Positions 35,904 through 45,595 of a stretch of DNA of 64,000 nucleotides are shown in pieces. The DNA comes from Myxococcus guangdongensis. GTDB taxonomy: Bacteria; Myxococcota; Myxococcia; Myxococcales; Myxococcaceae. Within the stretch, counting starts at the first letter, position 1. Every line of letters starts with the position of its first letter. The position numbers were made by a program, and so were the translations under genes. The notes below the pieces were generated by a model. That model was given only the letters and a program-made list of their open reading frames with translations. It was not told the DNA's origin and ran no database searches. The stretch is taken from assembly GCF_024198255.1 (NCBI RefSeq), contig NZ_JAJVKW010000004.1, positions 744,001 to 808,000 on the forward strand, in the 5' to 3' direction.

Positions 35904-37799
35904 TCAGCGACCGCGCGCCGAGGCACCCGACAGCGCGCGGGCCTGCGTCACCAGCCGGACGAACTCGGCGCGGTCCGCGTCACCGCCCACGGCGCCCTCG
36001 GCCAGCTTCTGCGCGGTGGCCAGGCTCCAGCCCTCGGCGGCCGGGTTGCCGCGCAGCACGTCGGCGGTGGCGGCCACGGCCAGCGCGAAGCGGAAGTCGG
36101 GCGAGGCCGCCTCCAGCGAGCCGCGCAGCAGCGAGCGCTCCAGCGGGAAGGCCTGCTCGGAGGCCTCCGTGCCATTGGGCGCCTTGGCGCGCACGCGCAC
36201 CGTGGCCAGCGACTCCGTGGCGCCCTTGACCAGCTCGACCTCGTACAGCGCCGTCACGTTGTGGCCCGCGCCAATCTCACCCGCGTCCACCTTGTCGTTG
36301 CGGAAGTCCTTGTCCGCCACGTCGCGGTTCTCGTAGCCGACCAGGCGGTAGCGGCTCACCGAGGCGGGGTTGAACTCCACCTGCAGCTTCACGTCCTTGG
36401 CGATGACCTCCAGCGTGCCCGTCAGCTGCGTCTCGAAGACCTTCTTGGCCTCCTTGTAGCTGTCCACGTAGAAGCTGTTGCCGTTCCCCTTGTCCGCCAG
36501 CTTCTCCATCATGTCGTCGCGGTAGTTGCCCATGCCGAAGCCCACCGTGGTGAGCGTGACGCCCTCGGCCACGTACTTGTGGATGCTCTCCAGCATGGCG
36601 TCCGGCGACACGCTGCCGATGTTGGCGTCACCGTCGGTGAGCACGATGACGCGGGAGATGACCTGCCCGGACGCCTTCTTCACCGCGTGCTTGTAGGCCA
36701 TCTCCATGCCCGAGCCCATCGCCGTGCCGCCGCCGGACTCCAGCCCGTCGAGCGCCGCGTGGATGCGCTTGACGTCCGTGGCCGGCGTGGGCGACAGCAC
36801 GTCCCGCGTCGAGCCCGCGTAGGTGACGATGGCCACCGTGTCGTTCTCGTTGAGGTTCTTCACGGCGATCTTGATGGCCTCCTTGGCGAGCGGGAGCTTG
36901 TCCTGCGACGCCATGGAGCCGCTGGTGTCGATGAGGAACACCAGGTGTGCGGCCTTGCGCTGCGAGCGCGAGACGACCTTGCCCTGCACGCCCACGCGCA
37001 CGAAGTGGTGCTTCGCATCGAACGGGGAGGGCGCCGCCTCCAGGTGCACCGTGAAGGCGCCCTTCTCCGGCGGGGCGTAGCGGTACTTGAAGTAGTTGAC
37101 GAACTCCTCCACGCGCACCGCGGAGGTCGGCGGCAGGTTGCCCTGCTGCAGGTAGCGGCGGGCCACCGTGTACGACGCGGTGTCCACGTCCGCGGCGAAG
37201 GTGGACAGCGGGTCCTTGGCCGTCTCGGTGAAGACGTTGGGCTTCCAGTTCTCGAACGTGTTGCCCTGGTGCGACGCGTCCGCCTCCGCCGGGGCCAGGC
37301 GGTCCTGCGCGGGCATGCGCATGGGGAGGCCCGGCATGCTCTTGTTGGGGCCGGGGGCCGCGCGCTTGGCGAACTCCATGGACTTGGGCGCGGCGCCCGC
37401 GCCGGCCAGCGTGGCGGGGCTCGGCGCGGCCACCACCATGGCGTTCTCCTCATCCATGGGGGCCGCCTCCACCGCGGAGGAGTCCTCGTACTCGCGCTCG
37501 GGCTCCGCCATGCGCGGCGGAGGAGGGGGCGTCGCGGCCCCGGCATTGGGTGACTCGGGCTTGACCGTCGTCGTCTGGGCCACCGCGCCCGTGGGCGCCT
37601 TCTGCCTGCGCTCGTCCTTCTTGGCGTCGTCCTGCGCCGCGTCATCACGGTGGACGGCCCGGGGCTTCAAGTCGGCCTGGGGGGCCGCGGCGATGCCCTC
37701 CGCGGTCGGCTTGGACGACGTGCAGGCCGGCAGGGTGCAGGCGACGAGCAGGGCACTTCCCCACTGGGTCAGGCGGCGCTTCAGGAAGGACTGGGACAT
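35904..37799 (-). CDS. VWA-domain lipoprotein (YfbK-like)
   Basis: 631 residues from ATG 37799 with GGAGAA upstream. A signal peptide ends in lipobox LPAC. Residues ~30-170 are low-complexity, rich in Ala, Pro, Glu and Lys. Residues ~180-270 match the N-terminal domain found before the VWA domain of YfbK-type proteins (NTFENWKPNVF, DVDTASYTVARRYLQQG). The VWA domain has an intact metal-ion site, DTSGSM near residue 290, with downstream ESGGGTAMGSGM and VLTDGDANIG. A DUF3520-like C-terminal region follows. Such proteins use Mg2+-dependent binding to partners. The gene stands alone, between two terminators or gaps. Confidence 0.87.
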   Translation of the reverse strand: MSQSFLKRRLTQWGSALLVACTLPACTSSKPTAEGIAAAPQADLKPRAVHRDDAAQDDAKKDERRQKAPTGAVAQTTTVKPESPNAGAATPPPPPRMAEPEREYEDSSAVEAAPMDEENAMVVAAPSPATLAGAGAAPKSMEFAKRAAPGPNKSMPGLPMRMPAQDRLAPAEADASHQGNTFENWKPNVFTETAKDPLSTFAADVDTASYTVARRYLQQGNLPPTSAVRVEEFVNYFKYRYAPPEKGAFTVHLEAAPSPFDAKHHFVRVGVQGKVVSRSQRKAAHLVFLIDTSGSMASQDKLPLAKEAIKIAVKNLNENDTVAIVTYAGSTRDVLSPTPATDVKRIHAALDGLESGGGTAMGSGMEMAYKHAVKKASGQVISRVIVLTDGDANIGSVSPDAMLESIHKYVAEGVTLTTVGFGMGNYRDDMMEKLADKGNGNSFYVDSYKEAKKVFETQLTGTLEVIAKDVKLQVEFNPASVSRYRLVGYENRDVADKDFRNDKVDAGEIGAGHNVTALYEVELVKGATESLATVRVRAKAPNGTEASEQAFPLERSLLRGSLEAASPDFRFALAVAATADVLRGNPAAEGWSLATAQKLAEGAVGGDADRAEFVRLVTQARALSGASARGR

Positions 37800-37898
37800 G
37801 CGTTCTCCGGGGGACGGATACGACGTTCGCCGCTTCGAAACGCATGACCTGGGAAATGGGTCTATTCCCCCGGATTTTCCCGTGAGAGGGTGCCCCTC

Positions 37899-38372
<474 letters not shown>

Positions 38373-38387
<15 letters not shown>

Positions 38388-39482
38388 CGTCAGCGCCCCG
38401 CGCGGTCGCTTCGTCACGGCCCGGAGCGCGCTCTTCACCAGGCGCTCCAGCCCATCCCACGCCAGACACAACATCCACGTGGCGACGATGAGCACGGCGG
38501 TGAGCAGCCAGTATCGAGGCCAGTCGCTCTGGTCCCCCCAGAAGCGCTGGAACGAGAAGACGCCTCCGATTCGATAGAACAGCAGCATCTCGTGGAAGAA
38601 GTACGCGGAGAGCGACGAGGTGCCGAACACCTCGATGAACCGCCGCGTCCGCGACGGCGCGCTCGTCTCCGGCACGCGCCCCTCCAGCCACATCAGCCCG
38701 AGCAGCACCGCGCACACCCACGCGAAGCGCGCCGCCGAGTTGGACGGGTTGGCCACGAAGAAGCGGTGGTGCGGATAGAGCTGGAAGAGGAAGTCTCCGG
38801 ACGCCGCGCCCACGGCGCCCACCGTCACCAGCGCCAACAAGGCCAGGGTCAGCACGCGCCGGCCCCACGCCCCCGCGAGCGTGCCCGCGAACGCCCCCAG
38901 CCACCCGAAGCCCAGCCACGGCAGCAGGGGGAACGGCGCGAAGGAGGACTTGTTCGTCAGCGTGGCCCACGGCCCCGTCACCTGCTCTCCCAGCGGCGCC
39001 ACCGCGAAGACGGTGAAGGCCAGCGTCAGGCTCAGGCCCGCGAGCACGCGGGGACGCGAGGAAAGCAGGGCGGCCACCGGCAGCATCAGGAGCAGACACA
39101 CGCCCACGCACTGGAGGATGTCCATGCGCAAGAGCCACTGGGGTTCGCTCAGCAGGGGGAACCAGGCCCAGTTGACCAGCGAGGCCACCAGCAGCACCTC
39201 GAAGGTGCGGCGGAGGTTTCGCGGCACGCGCTCGCGCAGCGTCCCCGCGGCGGCGCTGCGCACCATGACCAGCGCCAGGGCGAAGCCCGCGGAGAAGATG
39301 AAGGCGGGGGCCACCAGTCCATCCACCTTGAGCAGGCGGCCCACCCAGACGCTCTTGCGCAGCTCCGGGGTGAGCAGGGCCAGCGAGTGCGTCTGGACCA
39401 TGAACAGCACGGCGATGCCGCGCAGCCAGTCGATGGCGCGCACGCGCTCTTGGGACACGGCGAGGGTGGGGGATGGGCTCAC
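38373..39482 (-). CDS. Polytopic membrane acyltransferase-like protein (DUF1624/HGSNAT type)
   Basis: 369 residues from GTG 39482. About ten hydrophobic segments are visible. The opening [21 protein letters not shown] is the hallmark of the membrane acyltransferase superfamily that includes DUF1624 and heparan-alpha-glucosaminide N-acetyltransferase; the histidine in MVQTHS is the expected catalytic residue. Such proteins move acetyl or other acyl groups across a membrane onto sugars or lipids. The substrate here is unknown. Its stop lies inside the end of the convergent VOC gene (15-base overlap). It is divergent from an exported pirin gene, with 135 bases between starts. Confidence 0.72.
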
Positions 39483-39617
39483 GGCGGGCGAACCCTACGG
39501 CAACGCCGGGCGAAGGTGTATGGGGAGCGGGCTGGCGACCCCCAGACGTGAAAGAATGCGCCCCGGGCTGGCCGGGATTAGAGGCTCCGGACGGCATCAC
39601 GCGTGGGAGGAGGCCCC

Positions 39618-40772
39618 TTGAGCGAGGAAGTCAGTCGGAGAGCGGCGCTGCGGTTGCTTGCGGTGGCGGGGGCCACCACCACGGCGAGCTGTACGAAGCG
39701 CCCGGAAAAGGCGGAGGAGCAGGGGATGAGCCAGTCGTCGAAGGGGAGTGAAGCGCCACCCGTCATCCTGGGGATGAGCCCGCTGCGGGGCATGCCCTGG
39801 CCCACGCCGGACCCGTTCCTGTTCTGCGTCCACCACGTCGACGCCTACCCCCAGGGCAACGAACAGCTGGGGCCCACCGCGTCGCTGGCGGGCCGGCAGC
39901 TGGGCCAGGACTTCGAGGGCCGCGACGGCTGGAACATGTACCACGGCACCGTGGTGCCGGGCTTCCCGCAGCACCCGCACCGGGGCTTCGAGACGGTGAC
40001 CATCGTGCGCAGCGGGCTGTTGGACCACTCGGACTCGCTCGGCGCCGCGGCGCGCTTCGGCGGCGGGGACGTGCAGTGGCTCACGGCGGGCAGCGGCGTG
40101 CTGCACTCGGAGATGTTCCCGCTCCTGAAGAAGGACGCGCCCAACCCCGTGGAGCTGTTTCAGATCTGGCTCAACCTGCCGAGCGCCGACAAGCTCGTGG
40201 CGCCGCACTTCTCCATGCTCTGGAACCACGCCATCCCGCGTCAGGTGGTGAAGGACGAGGCGGGGCGCACCACCGAAATCACCGTGGTGGCCGGCACGTT
40301 GGGGGACGCGAAGCCGCCGTCGCCTCCGCCGAAGTCGTGGGCCGCGCGCGGGGACTCGGACGTGGCCATCTGGACGGTGAAGCTGGCGCCCGGCGCGCGG
40401 TGGACGCTGCCCGCCGCCCAGCGCGGCAGCAACCGCTTCGTGTACTTCTTCAAGGGCTCCGCGCTGAAGGTCGGCGGCCGCGAGGTCCCCGCCCGGCATG
40501 TGCTGCAGCTGCGTCCGGACGCCGACGCGCTGCTGGAGAACGGCCCGGAAGAGACGGAGCTGCTCATGCTCCAGGGGCGTCCCATCAACGAGCCCGTCGT
40601 GCAGCACGGACCGTTCGTCATGAACTCGCGGCAGGAGATCGTCCAGGCGTTCAACGACTACCAGCGCACCCAGTTCGGCGGGTGGCCCTGGAAGAGCGAT
40701 GACCCGGTGCACGCGCGGGAGGAGGGCCGCTTCGCCCGGCACGCGGATGGTCGGCTGGAGCGGCCGGCCTGA
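39618..40772 (+). CDS. Exported pirin-family cupin protein
   Basis: 384 residues. TTG at 39618 is preferred because AGGAGG ends four bases upstream; an in-frame GTG at 39603 would sit on that site. The N-terminus has a twin-arginine motif SRRAALRLLAVAGATTT followed by ASC, which could be a lipobox. After about residue 60 it is a two-cupin pirin: the metal site histidines lie in PGFPQHPHRGFETVTIV and later in GVLHSEM. Pirins are usually cytoplasmic iron-binding proteins with quercetinase or regulatory roles, so an exported, possibly lipid-anchored version is unusual. It is divergent from the acyltransferase-like gene and precedes a DHA2 exporter gene. Confidence 0.85.
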   Translation: MSEEVSRRAALRLLAVAGATTTASCTKRPEKAEEQGMSQSSKGSEAPPVILGMSPLRGMPWPTPDPFLFCVHHVDAYPQGNEQLGPTASLAGRQLGQDFEGRDGWNMYHGTVVPGFPQHPHRGFETVTIVRSGLLDHSDSLGAAARFGGGDVQWLTAGSGVLHSEMFPLLKKDAPNPVELFQIWLNLPSADKLVAPHFSMLWNHAIPRQVVKDEAGRTTEITVVAGTLGDAKPPSPPPKSWAARGDSDVAIWTVKLAPGARWTLPAAQRGSNRFVYFFKGSALKVGGREVPARHVLQLRPDADALLENGPEETELLMLQGRPINEPVVQHGPFVMNSRQEIVQAFNDYQRTQFGGWPWKSDDPVHAREEGRFARHADGRLERPA

Positions 40773-40865
40773 CGAGTCCCGCGCGCCCCGCCCGCGAGCC
40801 CACCGGGGCGTCGGCCGCGTGCCGGCCGCCCGGTGGCAGGGTGAGCGAGGGGCCGCCCGCGCGCA

Positions 40866-42350
40866 GTGTCGTCGAGCGTGACAGGCGCGCGGCCACATGT
40901 GCATAGAAGAGGGGTGTCCGACTCCCCAGGCTCCTCTCCACCCGGTTCGCCGCCTGTGTCCTCCCAGAGAGGCTCCCGGCTGGCGTCCATCGCGGTGGCG
41001 AGCGCGCTGTTCATGGAGTTCGTCGACTCGACCGCGCTGTCCACCGCGCTGCCGACGTTGTCCGCGGCCTTCGGCACGGACCCCATCCACCTCAAGCTGG
41101 CGCTGACGTCGTACATCCTGGCCCTGGCCGTGCTCGCGCCGGCGAGCGGCTGGGTGGCGGACCGCTTCGGGCCTCGTCGCGTCTTCCTGGTCGCGATGAG
41201 CGTGTTCCTGCTGGGCTCGGTGCTGTGCGGCTTCTCTCGCACGCTGCCGCAGCTGGTCCTCTTCCGCACGCTGCAGGGCCTGGGCGGCGCGCTGATGACG
41301 CCCGTGGGGCGGCTCATCGTGGTGGGCTCGGCCCCGCGCGAGAAGCTGGTGTCCGCGCTGAGCTGGTTCACCATGCCCGCGCTCGTGGGACCCCTCATCG
41401 GTCCACCCATCGCGGGGCTCATCCTGGGCGTGGCGGACTGGCCGTGGATCTTCTTCGTCAACGTGCCGGTGGGCCTGTTGGGCATGCTCGCGGTGGCGCG
41501 CTTCGTGCCAGAGCTGCCCCAGCCGCACCCGGGGCCGTTCGACTGGAAGGGCTATGCCATCGCCGCCGTGGCGATCACCTTGACGATTGTCGCGGTGGAG
41601 ACGCTGGGCGTGGGGCTGGTGCCCCTGGAGACGCAGCTGGGCATGGCGCTGGTGGCTGTCGGCGCGGGCGTGCTCTACGTGCGCCACGCGCTGCCGCGCC
41701 ATCGTCCCGTGCTGGACGTGCGGCTGGTCAAGGTGGCCACGTTCCGCGCCAGCATCGCGGGCGGAGGGCTGGTGCGGATGGGGCTGGGCGCGACGCCCTT
41801 CTTGCTGCCCTTGCTGCTGCAGGTGGGCCTGGGATGGGGCCCCTTCGAGGCGGGGATGATGACCATCGGCACGGGCCTGGGGGCCATGTCCTGCAAGCCG
41901 CTGGCGCCGTGGGTCATCCGCAAGCTCGGCTTCCGAGCCACGCTGACGGGCTCCAACCTGGCCGCCGCGGTGCTGACGGCCGTGCCGGCGTTGTTCCGCG
42001 TGGGTACGCCCATCCCGGTCATCGTCGCCACGCTGTTCGTCAGCGGCTTCGTGCGCTCGCTCCAGTTCACCGCCATCAACGCCGTGGCCTATGCGGACAT
42101 CCCCCCGGAGAAGATGAGCCAGGCGTCGACCATGGCGGTGGTGACGCAGCAGATGGCGTTGAGCGTGGGCATCAGCTTCGGCGCGCTCATGCTGCACCTG
42201 GCGCGCGGAGCCGGAGAGCTGCCCCTGACGCCAGACCGCTTCCTGATGCCCTTCATCGCCATCGGCGTGGTGTCCTCGCTGGCGGGGTTCTTGTTCCGCC
42301 GGCTGCCCGAGGACGCGGGCTCGCGCATCGGCGGACGCGCGGCGCGCTGA
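40866..42350 (+). CDS. DHA2-family MFS drug/metabolite exporter
   Basis: 494 residues from GTG 40866 (GTG 40914 is an alternative; neither has a perfect ribosome site). Fourteen hydrophobic segments are expected. Motif A lies near residue 95 as GWVADRFGPRRVF, and the LSTALPTLSAAFG opening and GP-rich GPLIGPPIAGLILG motif C region are typical of EmrB/QacA exporters. It should expel lipophilic compounds using the proton gradient. There is no adjacent EmrA or regulator gene. The first ~35 residues are serine/proline-rich. The following terminator hairpin lies between it and the convergent lipoprotein gene. Confidence 0.88.
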   Translation: MSSSVTGARPHVHRRGVSDSPGSSPPGSPPVSSQRGSRLASIAVASALFMEFVDSTALSTALPTLSAAFGTDPIHLKLALTSYILALAVLAPASGWVADRFGPRRVFLVAMSVFLLGSVLCGFSRTLPQLVLFRTLQGLGGALMTPVGRLIVVGSAPREKLVSALSWFTMPALVGPLIGPPIAGLILGVADWPWIFFVNVPVGLLGMLAVARFVPELPQPHPGPFDWKGYAIAAVAITLTIVAVETLGVGLVPLETQLGMALVAVGAGVLYVRHALPRHRPVLDVRLVKVATFRASIAGGGLVRMGLGATPFLLPLLLQVGLGWGPFEAGMMTIGTGLGAMSCKPLAPWVIRKLGFRATLTGSNLAAAVLTAVPALFRVGTPIPVIVATLFVSGFVRSLQFTAINAVAYADIPPEKMSQASTMAVVTQQMALSVGISFGALMLHLARGAGELPLTPDRFLMPFIAIGVVSSLAGFLFRRLPEDAGSRIGGRAAR

Positions 42351-42362
42351 AGGCAAGACACC

Positions 42363-42396
42363 CGCGGCCCGGGCCCGTGAGGCACCCCGGGCCGCG
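42363..42396. terminator. Bidirectional hairpin between the exporter and lipoprotein genes
   Basis: A perfect 11-bp stem (42363-42373 with 42386-42396) has a twelve-base loop, between convergent stop codons. No U-tract on either strand. Confidence 0.6.
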
Positions 42397-42410
42397 AGGG
42401 ACGGTGGTGA

Positions 42411-43610
42411 CTACAGGCCGTCGTGGTAGCAGAAGCCCATGGTGCGGTCGAAGCCGCCGGGCGGACGGGAGTAGTTGAAGTAGCCCAGCTCCTCACCGGG
42501 GCCGCAGTTCGTGCGGGCCCGCTCGTAGCGCAGGCAGGTGGCGGTGCCCGTGCGGCCCAGGTCCAGACACGTGCCGCGCGCGCCCTCGCTGCCGCAGAAC
42601 TCGGCGAACGTCACGCCCGGGGTGCAGGTGGCGCCGATGGGCGCGGTGTCGAACCGGAAGCCGAAGGAGCGCAGCACGGTCTGCGTGGTGCACAGGCCGT
42701 AGACACCGCACATCATGCCCTCGGGACAGCCGGGGTCGGCGGCCAGGAAGTCACACGTCTTGGTGCACTGCGCGTTCTCCGAGAGCAGGTCCGAGCAGGT
42801 GTAGCCCTGCTCGCAGTCCGTCGACGCCAGCTCGTACTCGCTCGCGGCCGGTGTGGTGGTGCACGCCTCGCCCTGCGTCTTGGTCCCCAGCGCGCGCTCC
42901 AGCGTGCCGTCCGAGGCCACGTAGTTGGTCGGCACGCAGGTGGTGTCCGGCAGGTTCGCCGTCAGCGAGCCCTGCCGTGGATCACACCCGCCCGGGCGCA
43001 CCGTGTTCCACGTCGCGAAGCGGATCCACTTGCACTCCCCGCCCGGCACCAGCGCGCTGCCCCAGAAGGGCGCGTTGAGGGGCGGGGCGTCCACGGCCTC
43101 GCGCAGCACCACGTTGGCCAGGGCGCCGATGGTCTGGTCGGGGGACACCTTCAGCGCCAGCAGCAGTGTTCCAGACTCGGCGACCAGGTCCTTCTGCGTG
43201 GCCGCGCCCTCGTCCTTGGTCCCGAAGACGCACTGGTCGCACGCGAAGGTGTTGCCGCCCGCCGTGGCCAGGTTGTAGAGGCCCGGCGTCGTGTCCACGT
43301 CCAGCCGGATGAACGCCGCGTCTCGCGCGGCCGGGTCTCCGAAGCTGCCGAAGTCGCCGCGCAGCGTGGGCTGGTTGTTGTACCTGACGGGCGTCAGCTC
43401 GATGCCGTTGGCCATCTCCCCGAGGGTGATCTCCTCACAGCCCGGAGGCGCCGTCAGCTGCCTGGCCTGCTCCTCGAGGGAGCCCACCTCCTGGTGGTTC
43501 GTCGCGGGCTCCTTCGTCGTCGTGGGCTCACAGCCCACCAGGCCCGCCAGCAACACCGCACCCCAACGCAAACCCTTCACGCTCGAAACAGCCCTGACGT
43601 AGGACGCCAT
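42411..43610 (-). CDS. Cysteine-rich lipoprotein of unknown function
   Basis: 399 residues from ATG 43610 with AGGGAG upstream. The signal peptide ends in lipobox GLVGC. The mature chain has many cysteines in the second half (CTTTPAAS, DCEQGYTCSD, CTKTCDF, CPEGMMCGVYGLC, GTCLDLG, CLRYERARTNC), arranged like a small disulfide-rich EGF-like or Dickkopf-like module. An N-terminal half has the pattern seen in several myxobacterial secreted proteins but no family I can name. It would be anchored at the envelope surface. It lies 304 bases from another secreted unknown on the same strand. No function is proposed. Confidence 0.75.
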   Translation of the reverse strand: MASYVRAVSSVKGLRWGAVLLAGLVGCEPTTTKEPATNHQEVGSLEEQARQLTAPPGCEEITLGEMANGIELTPVRYNNQPTLRGDFGSFGDPAARDAAFIRLDVDTTPGLYNLATAGGNTFACDQCVFGTKDEGAATQKDLVAESGTLLLALKVSPDQTIGALANVVLREAVDAPPLNAPFWGSALVPGGECKWIRFATWNTVRPGGCDPRQGSLTANLPDTTCVPTNYVASDGTLERALGTKTQGEACTTTPAASEYELASTDCEQGYTCSDLLSENAQCTKTCDFLAADPGCPEGMMCGVYGLCTTQTVLRSFGFRFDTAPIGATCTPGVTFAEFCGSEGARGTCLDLGRTGTATCLRYERARTNCGPGEELGYFNYSRPPGGFDRTMGFCYHDGL

Positions 43611-43914
43611 GCGTCTCCCTTTCGCTCGAATGCTGACTGGAATGACATGGGCGCCGGTGTGACGGCCTCCCATGCATTGGATTGAACGGGAGGCGTCCGG
43701 AATTGTCGCGGACGATTTCGCGGGACTGGCTATTTTGTCTGGATTTTACGACTGGACATGACTGTGCGTGTGATTGGTGTCGCTCGCGGCGCATGTCTCC
43801 ACCGTGAGAGCGGAGGGCACCTGCGGTTCATGGCGCAACCCATCACATACCGCACGGGGCGTGAGTGGCGCGCACCGCCCGGAAGGGCATACCGGGCGGC
43901 GCGGGTGCTTTGGA
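43611..43914. other. 304-base intergenic region
   Basis: No gene is supported. The part near 43700-43760 is AT-richer than the rest and probably carries the promoter of the lipoprotein gene that starts at 43610. Next to the other gene, a stem of 8 bp extended by a further 3 bp across a mismatch (43871-43882 with 43892-43903, nine-base loop) starts 12 bases after its stop and probably ends that transcript. Confidence 0.55.
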
Positions 43915-44703
43915 CTACGGCAGGAAGTAGCGGGCGCGGAACCCGTAGACGTAGGTGTTCTGGTTGGGGTCGCGCGTGGCGAAGCCAATCGTGTAGCGGT
44001 TGCCCGCCGTCACCGTGTGGGCCGGCTGGGACGCGGAGAAGATGGGGAAGTTGGTGGAGCCGCCGCTGAAGGCCACCCCCGAGTTCTGCCAGGTGCCACC
44101 GAAGCTGCTGAAGTACAACGGACCGAAGGTCCCGTCGCCCGTGCTCCAGATAGAGGCCTCGAAGTAACCGGCGGCGGAGGAGTCGGTGCCGAAGGCGATG
44201 ACCTCCTGGATCTGCGCTCCGTTCGGCAGCTCGAGGCCGCACACGTACGTGTTGCGCGTGGCGCTGGAGCGCACGCTGCAGGGGAAGAGGTTGTCGCCGT
44301 CGGTACGCAGGGTGCCACCGCCGCCGCACGCGTTGGAATCGCCCGAGGGCGCGGTCCCCTGGGCCGTGCAGGCGATGGCGGGGATGGAGACGTAGTACGT
44401 CCCGGCGAGCAGCTCCCGCGGGGCCGTCTGGGCGAGCGAGGCCGGCTTGGACTGGCAGCGGATGGAGCCGTCCGGCTCGATGCTCCCGAGGGTGTCCGCG
44501 CCGCACGTGCGCGCGACCGACTCCATCCGCGCGTCGGAGACCGTGGGCGCCGCGTGGGTCGAGGCCTTCTCGGTGATGACCACGGTGGGCGTCGTGGCCT
44601 GGGGCGCCACCGGCTTCGCGCGCTCCTCGGCGGAAGCGGTGGACAGCGTGGCGACGGCGGTGAGCGTGGTCAGGGTGCGCAGGGTCGAAAGATGACGGGG
44701 CAT
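43915..44703 (-). CDS. Secreted protein of unknown function
   Basis: 262 residues from ATG 44703, with AAGGA seven bases upstream. A signal peptide of about 25 residues (cleavage near ASA-EE) precedes a threonine/alanine/proline-rich linker. The rest is beta-rich with repeated Gly/Ser/Asn-Thr-rich strands (RNTYVCGLELPNG, YFEASIWSTGDGTFGPLYFSSFGGTW, NTYVYGFRARYFLP) and four or more cysteines. It may be a surface or slime-associated protein. No family is recognised. It lies 111 bases after the last gene of the tail cluster, in the same direction, across an AT-rich gap; it probably has its own promoter. Confidence 0.7.
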   Translation of the reverse strand: MPRHLSTLRTLTTLTAVATLSTASAEERAKPVAPQATTPTVVITEKASTHAAPTVSDARMESVARTCGADTLGSIEPDGSIRCQSKPASLAQTAPRELLAGTYYVSIPAIACTAQGTAPSGDSNACGGGGTLRTDGDNLFPCSVRSSATRNTYVCGLELPNGAQIQEVIAFGTDSSAAGYFEASIWSTGDGTFGPLYFSSFGGTWQNSGVAFSGGSTNFPIFSASQPAHTVTAGNRYTIGFATRDPNQNTYVYGFRARYFLP

Positions 44704-44814
44704 GGCGATGTCCTTGGGTTCGGAGCGCGCGCGTGGGTGCTCGCGCCCGAATGTCGATTGGACAACCGATGCCAGTATTTCTGCAAATTCAGCTTTTGCG
44801 GCTTGTTCTTAATT

Positions 44815-45582
44815 TCACGTTTCCCGCCGCACCTCGAGGATGATGCCCTCGGACTCGGGCGTGCCGAGTGAGACGAGCTGCTCCAGCTCTCCGCGAACGA
44901 GGAAGTGGGCCTGGGCGCGGTGATAGGGGATGTCGCCCTGCAGCTCCAAGGTGCGATGGACCTCCACCAGGGTGGCCTGGGGTTGAAGCAATCGCAGACG
45001 CACCCCGGACGTCTCCGCCTCCGTGTCCTCATCCTCCAGGTTCCCCAGGTCCGCGGATGCGGCCAGGGCCGCGGCGAGCGCGCGGGACAGCAGCGGCGCC
45101 GAGTTGCCCGGGGCCTTCACCCACGCGCGGATGGACAATCGCAGCTCACACCGCCGCCGCTCCAGGAAGCCCGCGGCGCGGCTCCCTCGCAGATAGGCCA
45201 CCACGGCCTCGCTGGCGGTCGCGGGCGCGCGGTACAGGCGCAGCGTGGACTCCTCCACCACGTAGTCGTCCCCCCGTCGCAGCGGTCGCCCAGGCGGTGA
45301 CTCCACCTCCACCACCTGTCCGGTCGCGTTCGCCGGCAGGGTGAAGTCCTTGCGGGTGCCATTGCCGGCCCAGCGGTGCACCTGCGCGAAGTAGGACGGT
45401 TGTCGGAGCGCGGTGAGGTCATCTCCCTCGGGCAGCGTGAGCTTCATCCGCGAGGCGATGACCTCGACGAGCGCCTCCATCTCGGCGGAGGGGCCTCGCG
45501 AGGGGCCGGTCGCGACCTCCACCGTCTCGGGAATCGCGGCGCGCAGCGCATCGTGGAAGTAGGACTCGATGGCGAGGAGCAT
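44815..45582 (-). CDS. Tail-cluster terminal gene, unknown
   Basis: 255 residues from ATG 45582. It begins MLLAIESYFHDALRAAIPE and contains an alpha/beta core (YFAQVHRWAGNGTRKDFTLPAN, LRRGDDYVVEESTLRLY) ending in a beta-rich stretch. It is the last gene of the tail cluster, 13 bases after the 567-residue gene. Its place at the end resembles that of tail-terminator or sheath-capping proteins (Pvc16-like) in contractile systems, but I see no firm family match, so that is only a hypothesis. No signal peptide or membrane segment. Low-GC DNA begins just beyond its stop, marking the cluster edge. Confidence 0.55.
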   Translation of the reverse strand: MLLAIESYFHDALRAAIPETVEVATGPSRGPSAEMEALVEVIASRMKLTLPEGDDLTALRQPSYFAQVHRWAGNGTRKDFTLPANATGQVVEVESPPGRPLRRGDDYVVEESTLRLYRAPATASEAVVAYLRGSRAAGFLERRRCELRLSIRAWVKAPGNSAPLLSRALAAALAASADLGNLEDEDTEAETSGVRLRLLQPQATLVEVHRTLELQGDIPYHRAQAHFLVRGELEQLVSLGTPESEGIILEVRRET

Positions 45583-45595
45583 GGGGTGGGGCTCG

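Noticed and set aside
44815..45582. Naming the last cluster gene Pvc16/DUF4255
   Set aside because: Position fits, but the sequence does not show the recognisable DUF4255 features.
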